Assembly: GCA_900541575.1 (NCBI GenBank)
Contig: UQKO01000036.1
Coordinates: 1 to 25,911 of the forward strand
Origin: an uncultured Prevotella sp.
GTDB lineage: Bacteria > Bacteroidota > Bacteroidia > Bacteroidales > Bacteroidaceae
Length of the DNA stretch: 25,911 nt
Direction of reading: 5' to 3'
In this document: in pieces, positions 18,067-25,604 of the stretch
Numbering within the stretch: the first letter of the stretch is position 1
Layout of the letters: the number at the start of each line of letters is the position of its first letter
Made by a program: the position numbers and the translations under genes
The notes under the pieces: generated by a model
Databases searched by the model: none
Told to the model about the DNA's origin: nothing
The model's input: only the letters and a program-made list of their open reading frames with translations

Positions 18067-18630
18067 TTACAACTTTCCGCCAAAACATTTCATATCTTCA
18101 AGCGTACACCATCCAGCATCTTTTATTTCACGAAGAAAGAGACGGGCACACATCTCGGCATCATCGCCAGCCCGATGGTGAGTACCTTCGGGTATGCAAA
18201 ATTGAGCGCAAAGGTCGCCCAACCGATTACTCGGAAAGTTGTACAGACTACGGGCAGCACGTAAGGAGCAATAATAGTCTACGTCGGGCGTGGCTAGACC
18301 ATAATAACTCAGTGAGCGGCGAAGACAAGAGATGTCGAAAGACGCATTATGAGCTACTAGCACGGGCACCTCATCAAGATAATCAAGAATCTCATCCCAT
18401 ACTTCGGGAAAAGCGGGTGAGTGAGCAGTATCCTCGGGATGAATGCCATGCACTTGAATATTCCAACAAGCATATTTATTACCCTCGGGCTGTACGAGCC
18501 AAGAGCGTGTTTCTCTTATCTGTCCGCTCCTGACTAAACAGACTCCTGCCTCACAGATAGAGGATCTGCTATTTGTGGCTGTTTCGAAGTCGATGGCTAT
18601 GAAATCAAGGTCTTCTATTATGGGATACAT
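18067..18630 (-). CDS. 3'-5' exonuclease, DEDDh (DnaQ-like) family
   Basis: This is a 187-aa exonuclease domain protein with no extra domains. Motif ExoI is AIDFETA (D14, E16), ExoII is HNASFD (D99), and ExoIII is H152-RAGD-D157, giving the full DEDDh set. The family removes nucleotides from the 3' ends of DNA or RNA; related proteins include the DNA polymerase III epsilon subunit and oligoribonuclease-like enzymes. This one resembles the stand-alone 'exonuclease domain-containing protein' of Bacteroidales, so the substrate is open. It is convergent with thiD. Its own promoter is at 18723-18754, and its leader carries a strong hairpin (18656-18692). Confidence 0.9.
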   Translation of the reverse strand: MYPIIEDLDFIAIDFETATNSRSSICEAGVCLVRSGQIRETRSWLVQPEGNKYACWNIQVHGIHPEDTAHSPAFPEVWDEILDYLDEVPVLVAHNASFDISCLRRSLSYYGLATPDVDYYCSLRAARSLYNFPSNRLGDLCAQFCIPEGTHHRAGDDAEMCARLFLREIKDAGWCTLEDMKCFGGKL

Positions 18631-18655
18631 ATTTTATACAATAGACGTTTTAATG

Positions 18656-18700
18656 CGCCCACGGAATTACTTATGACCAAATTCCGTGGGCGTGTTGTTT
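18656..18700 (+). terminator. 13-bp hairpin with T-run, in the exonuclease leader
   Basis: Arms 18656-18668 and 18680-18692 are exact reverse complements (CGCCCACGGAATT) with an 11-nt loop. On plus it is followed by TGTTGTTTTTTTC, a good intrinsic terminator; on minus there is no U-run. It lies inside the minus-strand exonuclease leader, so on that strand it would be a leader hairpin. On plus it could end transcripts running past thiD. Confidence 0.65.
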
Positions 18701-18722
18701 TTTTCTTGTGCTTTACGGCTTG

Positions 18723-18754
18723 CAAATGTAATGATTTAAGACGAGCGAAGCAAG
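18723..18754 (-). promoter_or_regulatory. Promoter of the exonuclease gene
   Basis: On minus, TACATTTG (18723-18730) matches the -7 consensus, with CTTG (18751-18754) 20 nt upstream as a near-match to the -33 element. The predicted leader is about 85 nt and contains the 18656-18692 hairpin. Confidence 0.55.
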
Positions 18755-19056
18755 CTATGAGTAGGGAGAGCAGTTTCCTGACTTTGTCACTTTTCGACCT
18801 ATCAAAGGACCATTTCTAATTTGGGTGGCACATTGACGAAGTCAAGAGGGCTTGTTGCTCAGTTGCGTCTGCCCTACTAAATCTGTATTATATTATATAG
18901 TGCTGCATTTAATATGGCTCTGCTTTCCTCAAACGGGAACTTCTTATTTAGTGTTCACTGAAAAAAAGTCCAAGTTCAAATTGAGCAAAAAGCATACATC
19001 GGTCTTATCCGCCAAATACCAACGACGCACATCCTTGTAAGATGTCTTTATGCGAC

Positions 19057-19100
19057 ATCTGATGTGTCTTACGTACGAAGCGAGTGAGATAGATAGTGTC
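19057..19100. repeat. 44-bp copy of PLD-helicase gene segment
   Basis: Positions 19057-19100 match 13870-13913 at 43 of 44 bases, in the same orientation. In the helicase gene this segment codes (minus) for DTIYLTRFVRKTHQ, around residues 338-351. In the intergenic copy the frame is flanked by a stop just upstream and by unrelated sequence, so it is not expressed as a helicase. Confidence 0.9.
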
Positions 19101-19252
19101 CTATTGCCAACGCCTTGCAAATGTGTGCTACCTATCTGTCTACTACTTTGCAACCATCGTAGATAATATCTACATCTACAGGATATTGCACTTCTGCATC
19201 CGCACATGCGTGCCACGAATATGACCTTTTCATTGCTCGATGAGCATTTTGG

Positions 19253-19367
19253 GCTTTACCGGACGGCAGTGGTAGAGCTGCCGCTGCCGTCCGGTAGAGC
19301 TACCACTGCCGTCCGGTAGAGCTACCGCTGCCGTCCGGTAAAGCTACCGCTGCCGTCCGGTAAAGCA
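19253..19367. repeat. 22-bp tandem repeat array with inverted half
   Basis: Three full 22-bp units (19286-19307, 19308-19329, 19330-19351; core GCCGTCCGGTAGAGCTACC) and a partial fourth from 19352 lie in direct repeat. The segment 19253-19279 is an inverted copy of the array's right edge (compare 19342-19366, revcomp, nearly identical). Each unit holds a small GGTA/TACC inverted repeat. The period of 22 is not a multiple of three and no reading frame uses it. No spacers exist, so it is not CRISPR. Confidence 0.88.
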
Positions 19368-19498
19368 ATGAATGATGGTTTGCAGATGGCAAAGAGTAAA
19401 TCTGCGGATGGCAAAATCAGGGTGAGTAAATAGAAACAAACGATTCTTGCAAAGAGCAGATGAGGGAGATAAGCAAATAAAATGAGACATTAGGATAA

Positions 19499-19525
19499 TA
19501 CCAACACACAATATCCGCTGAGCCA
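19499..19525 (+). repeat. Diverged third copy of the terminal repeat core
   Basis: The segment beginning ATACCAAC and ending ATATCCGCTGAGCC matches positions 72-98 of the left terminal repeat at about 22 of 27 bases, ungapped; differences cluster in the middle. Orientation equals the left copy. Flanking bases upstream are only loosely similar. Confidence 0.5.
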
Positions 19526-19585
19526 AAAACGTACACGAGCAAACGAACGGAAGTACTTTCGCAAACGGAAGAAATTGCGCCTATG

Positions 19586-19617
19586 CTTGACATTCCGCCC
19601 TTTTTGTCTTACCTTTG
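19586..19617 (+). promoter_or_regulatory. Promoter of the MBL-GNAT gene
   Basis: The -7 box TACCTTTG (19610-19617) is preceded by CTTG (19586-19589), a near-match to the -33 TTTG, with a 20-nt spacer. Initiation near 19624 gives a leader of about 90 nt. Confidence 0.65.
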
Positions 19618-19635
19618 CCAACACTACAACGAAAG

Positions 19636-19669
19636 GGGTGGTTCTATTACTTCTGATATAGAACCACCC
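19636..19669 (+). promoter_or_regulatory. 12-bp leader hairpin upstream of the MBL-GNAT gene
   Basis: Arms 19636-19647 and 19658-19669 (GGGTGGTTCTAT and its exact reverse complement) enclose a 10-nt loop near the start of the predicted leader. It is not followed by a T-run, so it is not a terminator. A role in mRNA stability or regulation, or operator-like palindrome binding, is possible. Confidence 0.65.
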
Positions 19670-19712
19670 TAAACGGATATTATACTTCCCAATATCTACA
19701 ACTGAAAGTACC

Positions 19713-20981
19713 ATGATAGAAATTACCTATATATTTCATAGCGGATTTGCTTTGGTCACAGACGAATGCGTACTTATCTTCGATTGTTGGATGGACCCCA
19801 ACGATGTAGTGAAGCGCCTGTTTCGCGAAAATAAAGAAAAGCCATTCTACGTGTTTGCAAGCCACTTCCATGAGGATCACTTCAACCATGATATCTTCCA
19901 ATGGCGCAAACTTTGGCCTAAAACTCCAATCAACTATATTCTCTCGAAGGACATCTTGAAGCATCGACGAGCGCAGAAAGAAGAAGCTGACGCTTGGATG
20001 GGGAAAGGGGCTTCATGGACAGACGGAGACGTAAAAGTGACGGCCACAGGGAGCAATGATAGTGGAGTGAGTTGGATAGTGGAAACAGGCGGACAACGCA
20101 TTTTCCATGCGGGCGATCTCTGCAACTGGTACGCTCGCTTCCTTGCTGATGCAACGGCCGATGGGCCATGCTTCAGCACGGAATTTGGCATACAAGTGAA
20201 CCCTGTGGCTGAAGAGAAACGATTCCTTGGCGAACTAAAGGATATCAAGAAACTGACGGATGAATTTGATATTGTAATGTTTCCCGTAGACGGACGCATA
20301 GGAAATGGCTATACTCTAGGAGCAAGGCAATTTATCAGCAGATTTCGCGTAGGACTTTTCATACCAATGCATTTTGTGATGAGTGGCTTTGAATCAGCAT
20401 GGCGCATGGAGCCATTTTGCCAAGAAAAGGGCATTCCATTTTGGCGCATTAGCCGTGAGGGAGAAAGCATTGCAATGGCAGGCAACAACATCGTCCGACC
20501 GACCACACTGGCCGACTTGCCCCGTTTACTCAAAATTTTTGCCCATGCTCGGCACTTTATGACGCAAGCGGGAAATCCCAACCAATGGGACGAGAATTAT
20601 CCCAGCGAGGAGTTGATCACTGAAGACATCAATAGCGGCGACAGTTATGTGGTGGTACACAACGGACAAATAGAGGCAACCTTTGTGCTTCGCGGCGGAA
20701 CAGACTCCACCTACTCTACCATCTATGAAGGGACTTGGTTGAGCAATCGACCATACGCCACAATTCATCGCATTGCCAGCACGGGAGCTGTCAAAGGAGT
20801 TTTTCGAATCGCCATGCAACTCGCTCTCAGACACCATGAAAGCATACGTATCGACACACATCAGGACAACAAGCCCATGCAAGGAGCAATCCTCAAAGAA
20901 GGATTCCACCGCTGCGGCCTAATTCATTGCTGGAACGGAGATGAGCGCGTAGCCTTTCAGTATGACGCATCGTCATTATAA
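19713..20981 (+). CDS. MBL-fold metallohydrolase fused to GNAT acetyltransferase
   Basis: This is a 422-aa two-domain protein. Residues 1 to about 255 are a metallo-beta-lactamase fold of the UlaG/YycJ-like type: HFHEDH (51-56) is the HxHxDH metal motif, HAGD (131-134) and IPMH (217-220) supply further ligands. Residues about 260-422 are a GNAT N-acetyltransferase starting RPTTLADLPRLLKIF, with GNPNQW, the RIASTGAVKGVFR acetyl-CoA loop region (354-366) and the terminal DTHQDNKPMQ and EGFHRCG segments. The two parts match proteins I know as separate genes in Bacteroidales; here there is no stop between them. The substrate of neither domain can be told. It is monocistronic with its own promoter and a leader hairpin. 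Confidence 0.85.
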   Translation: MIEITYIFHSGFALVTDECVLIFDCWMDPNDVVKRLFRENKEKPFYVFASHFHEDHFNHDIFQWRKLWPKTPINYILSKDILKHRRAQKEEADAWMGKGASWTDGDVKVTATGSNDSGVSWIVETGGQRIFHAGDLCNWYARFLADATADGPCFSTEFGIQVNPVAEEKRFLGELKDIKKLTDEFDIVMFPVDGRIGNGYTLGARQFISRFRVGLFIPMHFVMSGFESAWRMEPFCQEKGIPFWRISREGESIAMAGNNIVRPTTLADLPRLLKIFAHARHFMTQAGNPNQWDENYPSEELITEDINSGDSYVVVHNGQIEATFVLRGGTDSTYSTIYEGTWLSNRPYATIHRIASTGAVKGVFRIAMQLALRHHESIRIDTHQDNKPMQGAILKEGFHRCGLIHCWNGDERVAFQYDASSL

Positions 20982-21130
20982 ATTATAGCGTGGGGGCGGA
21001 ATGAGAGAATACGAAAATACTTGCATTGAAAGATTATTGGTACTTAGGTTGAGAACTTGAACCCCCCAATAGCTCCATCCACCCACACGAATCTAGTGCA
21101 CTTTCTCTACTCCTCTAAAACTTTTCTTCG

Positions 21131-21138
21131 TAACTTTG
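21131..21138 (+). promoter_or_regulatory. Candidate -7 box for the flavodoxin-family gene
   Basis: TAACTTTG matches TAnnTTTG and lies 23 nt upstream of the ATG at 21162. No clear -33 TTTG is present at the expected distance. Confidence 0.5.
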
Positions 21139-21161
21139 CACATTCTAACGAAGATTATCCT

Positions 21162-21734
21162 ATGAAGATTCTCATCATCAATGCGAGCCCACGCCGAGGC
21201 GGAAACATTCATCAGATGCTCACTGCCATGGCAGAAGAAGCACAAGCATTGCACCATGAAGTACGAATGCTTCGCACCGACGAAATGAAGGTGGCTCCAT
21301 GCAAAGGATGCATGGCTTGCCGCAAGAAGTTAGAATGCGTTTTGCCCGAAGATGATGCGCAGCACACACTGCAACAGATTTGCTGGTGCGACGTACTCAT
21401 TGTGGGAGCACCTTGTTATTGGGGAAACATTCCAGGCCAACTCAAACTGCTCTTCGACCGCATAGTCTATGGCATGATGGGCGAAAATCGTTGGGGGATT
21501 CCTCTCCCACTCCACAAAGGGAAGCGTGCCATTGTGGTCACCACATCCACCACACGTTGGCCCTTCAACATCTGGTTTCATCAGACACGTGGCGTTGTGC
21601 GAGCACTGCGAGAGATATTCCATTACAGCGGGTTTCGCCTCATCAAGAGTATACAACTCGGTGGTACGAAAGGCCGCCAAGCCTTAAATGAACGCACGCT
21701 CGCTGCTTGTCGACGGGCTATACGCCGCTTATAA
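21162..21734 (+). CDS. Flavodoxin-family NAD(P)H-dependent FMN reductase-like protein
   Basis: This 190-aa protein has a flavodoxin fold. The N-terminus MKILIINASPRRGGNIHQML is the FMN-phosphate loop. VAPCKGCMACRKKLECVLP holds a CxxCxxC plus Cys cluster seen in iron-sulfur flavoprotein relatives. IVGAPCYWGNIPGQLKLLFDR is the second FMN-binding loop. The family includes NADPH-dependent FMN reductases, azoreductases and Isf-type flavoproteins; the substrate cannot be assigned. An in-frame ATG at 21057 would add 35 residues, but the -7 box at 21131 and the family N-terminus support 21162. It is probably monocistronic and cytoplasmic. Confidence 0.88.
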   Translation: MKILIINASPRRGGNIHQMLTAMAEEAQALHHEVRMLRTDEMKVAPCKGCMACRKKLECVLPEDDAQHTLQQICWCDVLIVGAPCYWGNIPGQLKLLFDRIVYGMMGENRWGIPLPLHKGKRAIVVTTSTTRWPFNIWFHQTRGVVRALREIFHYSGFRLIKSIQLGGTKGRQALNERTLAACRRAIRRL

Positions 21735-21865
21735 ATCTCAAAGTTTGGAGGTTTAAGATTATAAAGTTTCCTCTGCTTCCAAGTATTTCTGGAAAGAATT
21801 AAGGTTATATTATAACTTAATGACCTCAAAACACACGATAAACTCAAAACTAAAATATCAACCAC

Positions 21866-22081
21866 ATGAAAAGTCTACTAATCAAAGATACCACCACAGA
21901 AGAGCGTATTGAAATAGTCAAGACATCCCTTTCCTTCGGCGGTTCCGACTGTGAAGGCATCGACATGGACGACCTCTACGACGACTACATCTTCGGTCTC
22001 AAAGAGCTCGCCGACATCAACCGCGAATTTAGCGAGAAGCATGCAGGAAGCGTTCGAGCTGATAATCAGAATAGACCGTAA
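21866..22081 (+). CDS. Small conserved-looking Bacteroidales protein (71 aa)
   Basis: This is a 71-residue acidic protein starting MKSLLIKDTTTEERIEIV, with a SDCEGIDMDDLYDDYIFGLKEL centre and a helical tail (ADINREFSEKH). I recall similar short Bacteroidales proteins with the same opening and a cysteine- and glycine-containing middle followed by a YxDYIxGxxEL pattern; their function is not known to me. The ATG follows an A/T-rich leader and the gene ends before a strong bidirectional terminator. The C-terminal dozen residues look less conserved. It is likely a real gene, of unknown role. Confidence 0.65.
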   Translation: MKSLLIKDTTTEERIEIVKTSLSFGGSDCEGIDMDDLYDDYIFGLKELADINREFSEKHAGSVRADNQNRP

Positions 22082-22133
22082 GAGAGTGTGTCTCCAACCA
22101 CGCTCCGCCACAACTTCCCCTCAATCCTTATGC

Positions 22134-22185
22134 AAAATCGGCTGTACACAAGCGCCAATGCTTTGTACAGCCGATTTTGATTTTT
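22134..22185. terminator. Bidirectional intrinsic terminator
   Basis: Arms 22134-22148 and 22164-22178 form a perfect 15-bp stem (AAAATCGGCTGTACA) with a 15-nt loop. On plus it runs into TTTT then GATTTTT; on minus the arm itself ends in TTTT. It sits between the convergent 71-aa gene and the Ig-like protein gene and can serve both. Confidence 0.9.
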
Positions 22186-22201
22186 CCCAAAAGCTAAAGT
22201 C

Positions 22202-24973
22202 TTATTTTACAATGACCTTAACAATCTCGTTTCCAATCTTTACAAGATAAACTCCTGCCTCTACATGTACTCTGCTAACCTTACCACTATAAACATTCGT
22301 ACCATCTGCAGAGAATATTTGAAGCTTATCATCTTTGGACATTCCCTCAACACAAATGTAATGGTTTTCAGCCTTGACAACTATTACATCACGACTTGTT
22401 TCTGTAATAGCAGATGGCGCAGATTTCACAACCACCACGCATTGAGCAGAGAAGCCACCATCCTCAGTTGTAGCTGTAATAATGGAAGAGCCATCGCCTA
22501 TAGCCACAACCGTACCATCATTCATTACCAAACAAACCGTACGATCTGAACTTTCCCATTGTATATTGGGATTGTCAGCATCTGCAGGCAACACGGTTGC
22601 TTTCAGTTTTACGGTTTCCCCTATTTTTGAAAGTGTCACGCTATTCTGTTCAAGTTTGATTCCCGTAACAGGACGTTTATCGTCTTTAGGTAACTCCACG
22701 TTTACTACGCAAAAATCCGTAAAGCCGCCATCAACGGTTGTAGCGGTTACCACAGAAGAGCCCTCGCCTACGGCAACAACCATACCATTATCCATTACAA
22801 GACAAACTGAAGTATTAGCACTACTCCATTTTACATTCCTATTGTCTGCATTTTCAGGCAATACATCGGCTGTTAATTGTTTGGTAGCACCGATTGATTT
22901 CAAAGTCAAAGTACGCGGTTCAACGTTTACACCTATCACGGGTTGAAAAACCGTTATCTCACAATCATCAGAAAGTTCGGATCCATCTGCCGTTGTTACG
23001 CTTACGCGGGCTTTACCACTTGCATGGGCTGTAACAACTCCGTTTTCTACGATTGCAACACTCTCATTACTTGATGTCCACACCAAGTTTTTGTTGTCCG
23101 CTTCATTTGGCGAGATTGAAGTACGTAAAGTTGTTGTTTCACCTACCTTCATCGAACATTCATGCTTTTCAAGCGAAACACTTGTTACAGGTTGCCATAC
23201 TGTTATTTCGCACACATCTGACAGATAAGAACCATCGGAAGTTGTAGCTGTAATCTTGGCCGTACCTTTACCTACAGCAGTTACAATGCCATCGTCGCTT
23301 ACTCGTGCCACGCCATTATCCGAAGATTTCCACGTTACCTTATCGTTATTCACATCTTGCGGAGATACTTTTACATTCAAGGCAATGGTATTGCCAATAG
23401 CTAAGCGTGCTTCATGCTTATCGAGTTCTATAGCCGTAGCATGTTGCGTAATGGTAAGTTCACATACATCTGATATGCTATTATCGTCCTTTGAAGTTGC
23501 TACGATCTTTACTTGGCCGCGCTTCAAAGCCTTTACCTTACCACTTTGGTCTACCGATGCGATCTCATCATTAGAGCTACTCCAAATCACGTCTTTATTA
23601 TCAGCATTAGCAGGTGTAACAGCGCATTGCAACTGAAATTCTTCACCTGTATTCATGTTGTGCGAGTGTGTGTTCAAGCGCACGTTGGTGACATGCTGAA
23701 GAACCCCCATAGTTTGACTAGATACATAGTTTCCATCTGTAGATGTAGCTTTAATTATACAAGTTCCTTGCTGCAATGCAGTCAAACGTCCCGTAATTGC
23801 ATCAATCGTAGCAATTTGTGGATCAGAACTACTCCAAGAAATAGCATTATCAGATGTTCCTAATGGCAATGTTTCTGCTTTTAACTGCACATTATCACCT
23901 ACATAGATTGTCTGTGGATTACCGTCAGCAAAACGCACCCCCGTGGTATGCTCATATACATGAACATCACAAGTATCACGTTTTCCATTGTAGGTTTCTA
24001 CAATGACTTTTGCCGAGCCAAACTTTTTTCCTGCAATTTTTCCACTATCAACAATAGCAACTTCTTCATCCGTACTATACCATGTTAATGGTTTATTCAT
24101 AGCATCTGAAGGAGATAAAGATGTGCTTAGTGTAATGTTCTCGTCTCCCACATGAACACTAGTGCGATGAGTATTCAACGTTACCTTCTCTACGTCTATC
24201 ATTTGGATAACAACACTAGCTTGTATTGCCGTCGGCTTTGTACAACCTTTTGGAATATAAAGAGTGTCACAAATAACTTTCGCATAAACGCTTCCGTATA
24301 ATTTTATTTGTTGTGGATTTGTTACATAACATATAATACGAGGAATGCGCACATCACCATTATGATATATATATCGAATCTTTGGAGGCAGTACTAACGT
24401 CTTCTTCTTATAGTAATTTTCACCTACATAATAACTATTATGATAATATTTTGGCCAAAATACTTGTGCTGTCTCAGGGAGTTTCAAATACAATATACCA
24501 TCTCTATCACTGCTAACCTCTTGCATTTTCCCATTAATTATCAATGTGTCTATAATCGAAGTTCCATAGCCAGTGCCTCCCATATAATAAAAGCAACTAA
24601 TTGACATTGAATCTGCACTCTCTGGAGTTATCAATTTCCGTAATCTTTTTCTATAACCGAATATATAATCTCCCAACATGTTATCTCTTTCTATACTACA
24701 AGTTGTTACATTTCCCCCTTTGATTATATTTACTTCAGACAAATCTATAACACCTTGTAACTTACGATTGTTATTTAAATCCATCAAGAAATCGAAATCT
24801 GTTGCATTCATATAACCTGTTACTTTCAAGTTTTCAACGGTCTCTTGATCTCCGAAATTGATTTTTCTTGACAACCAACCTGGTGTTTGATTATCCACAG
24901 TCAAAGATGTATGTTGCGCAAAAGTAAATGCGCAAACAAACATAGCTAAAAGTGATGTAATTGTTCGCTTCAT
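22202..24973 (-). CDS. Secreted protein with seven BIG_2-type Ig-like repeats and a T9SS-like tail
   Basis: This is a 923-aa exported surface or secreted protein. A signal peptide (MKRTITSLLAMFVCAFTFAQ) fixes the start at 24973; an upstream in-frame ATG at 25021 would bury it. Residues about 21-260 form a Bacteroidales N-terminal domain with beta-strand LRR/BspA-like flavour (ATDFDFLMDL, LQGVIDLSEVNI). Seven Ig-like group 2 repeats follow at about 262-343, 344-428, 429-512, 513-596, 597-679, 680-769 and 770-852, each with a W-S-S and GxAxIxAT pattern. The last two resemble each other more than the rest. The C-terminal 70 residues (DGTNVYSGKVSRVHVEAGVYLVKIG and following) resemble the Por/T9SS sorting domain. 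BIG_2 proteins typically act in adhesion or as surface scaffolds; the ligand is unknown. It is probably co-transcribed with the coupled pair upstream (53-nt gap). Confidence 0.88.
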   Translation of the reverse strand: MKRTITSLLAMFVCAFTFAQHTSLTVDNQTPGWLSRKINFGDQETVENLKVTGYMNATDFDFLMDLNNNRKLQGVIDLSEVNIIKGGNVTTCSIERDNMLGDYIFGYRKRLRKLITPESADSMSISCFYYMGGTGYGTSIIDTLIINGKMQEVSSDRDGILYLKLPETAQVFWPKYYHNSYYVGENYYKKKTLVLPPKIRYIYHNGDVRIPRIICYVTNPQQIKLYGSVYAKVICDTLYIPKGCTKPTAIQASVVIQMIDVEKVTLNTHRTSVHVGDENITLSTSLSPSDAMNKPLTWYSTDEEVAIVDSGKIAGKKFGSAKVIVETYNGKRDTCDVHVYEHTTGVRFADGNPQTIYVGDNVQLKAETLPLGTSDNAISWSSSDPQIATIDAITGRLTALQQGTCIIKATSTDGNYVSSQTMGVLQHVTNVRLNTHSHNMNTGEEFQLQCAVTPANADNKDVIWSSSNDEIASVDQSGKVKALKRGQVKIVATSKDDNSISDVCELTITQHATAIELDKHEARLAIGNTIALNVKVSPQDVNNDKVTWKSSDNGVARVSDDGIVTAVGKGTAKITATTSDGSYLSDVCEITVWQPVTSVSLEKHECSMKVGETTTLRTSISPNEADNKNLVWTSSNESVAIVENGVVTAHASGKARVSVTTADGSELSDDCEITVFQPVIGVNVEPRTLTLKSIGATKQLTADVLPENADNRNVKWSSANTSVCLVMDNGMVVAVGEGSSVVTATTVDGGFTDFCVVNVELPKDDKRPVTGIKLEQNSVTLSKIGETVKLKATVLPADADNPNIQWESSDRTVCLVMNDGTVVAIGDGSSIITATTEDGGFSAQCVVVVKSAPSAITETSRDVIVVKAENHYICVEGMSKDDKLQIFSADGTNVYSGKVSRVHVEAGVYLVKIGNEIVKVIVK

Positions 24974-25026
24974 AATTTTGAGTTTTAAGTAACTACAGAA
25001 CAAGAAGTCCTGTAGCCACATTCATT

Positions 25027-25314
25027 TTACTTTGATTCGACGCTCTCAAGTATCTTGATTATACGTTTTATGCGTTCAACACTAACCCGGCTATGGTTGA
25101 CGATCCAGGAACAATCAGCCAATCTTTCACGCTGAGTATTTAAGCCATACTTCTCTACATAATCTTCTACCTGTTCATGCCAATCATTTAATTTATCAAT
25201 GTTGACTTGGTCCATCACGTCTGCTTGTGGCATATCTACTCCATGCACATATGCTTTCTTCACACAAGCAAGGAGGTCATTGCCTTCCTTAATAAGTTGC
25301 TCTTTGCTTTTCAT
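25027..25314 (-). CDS. Hypothetical protein, second of a coupled pair (95 aa)
   Basis: I do not recognise this family. The 95-aa product is charged and mainly helical (MKSKEQLIKEGNDLLACVKKAYVH and further), with no signal peptide or membrane segment. It contains two Cys and a C-terminal VERIKRIIKILESVE helix. Its ATG overlaps the stop of the upstream gene by four bases (ATGA at 25311-25314), so the two are likely translationally coupled and may act as a complex. The secreted Ig-like protein gene begins 53 nt downstream on the same strand. Confidence 0.7.
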   Translation of the reverse strand: MKSKEQLIKEGNDLLACVKKAYVHGVDMPQADVMDQVNIDKLNDWHEQVEDYVEKYGLNTQRERLADCSWIVNHSRVSVERIKRIIKILESVESK

Positions 25315-25604
25315 AATTCTGGGATAATTTGTTTTACATGTTCCAATGCCGAATCAAAATCAGCATTGGAGAATTTGTTTCTTCCATCAATCAGTTTTGC
25401 CAACTTCAGCAGCTCTGATGAAAATGATGAATAATTTTCATTGCGTGCTAACGCTATCAAAGCACACACCATATAGGCCTTAATCTCTGGGTGCTTTTCA
25501 ATACCTGCATCATAGCAGTCTGCATTAACAAAAGAGAAATCTGCTCTTTCGCAATGAAATGCGTCACGCATTAAATGCTCGAAAACTAATCTGCGTTCAA
25601 CCAT
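25311..25604 (-). CDS. Hypothetical protein, first of a coupled pair (97 aa)
   Basis: The family is not recognised. The ATG at 25604 starts MVERRLVFEHLMRDAFHCERAD, followed by a predicted alpha-helical body (ADCYDAGIEKHPEIKAYMVC, LLKLAKLIDG) and no transmembrane or signal segment. The longer frame starting at 25808 reaches back across a low-complexity, poorly protein-like stretch and is rejected. The stop overlaps the next start (ATGA). Small size and coupling recall toxin-antitoxin or immunity-type pairs, but no known motif supports that. Its N-terminal side borders the decayed repeat edge of the window. Confidence 0.65.
   Translation of the reverse strand: MVERRLVFEHLMRDAFHCERADFSFVNADCYDAGIEKHPEIKAYMVCALIALARNENYSSFSSELLKLAKLIDGRNKFSNADFDSALEHVKQIIPEL

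Larger units (their letters stand above)
18631..19712. other. 1.1-kb gene-poor stretch with repeats and gene fragment
   Basis: No credible complete gene is present. It contains the exonuclease promoter and leader hairpin, a 44-bp copy of PLD-helicase sequence (19057-19100), a 22-bp tandem array with an inverted half (19253-19367), a diverged copy of the terminal repeat (19499-19525), and the promoter and leader hairpin of the MBL-GNAT gene. A minus-strand open frame (18944-19216) is rich in Arg, Cys and Ser at its start and matches no family I recognise. Confidence 0.6.

Noticed and set aside
18944..19216. 90-aa minus ORF in the gene-poor stretch
   Set aside because: Its composition is rich in Arg, Cys and Ser and it runs through the duplicated helicase fragment in the wrong frame.
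19253..19367. Possible CRISPR array
   Set aside because: The units are directly contiguous with no spacers, and no cas genes are present.
19934..20299. 121-aa minus ORF inside the MBL-GNAT gene
   Set aside because: It is antisense to the conserved metal-binding domain, with no recognised motif.
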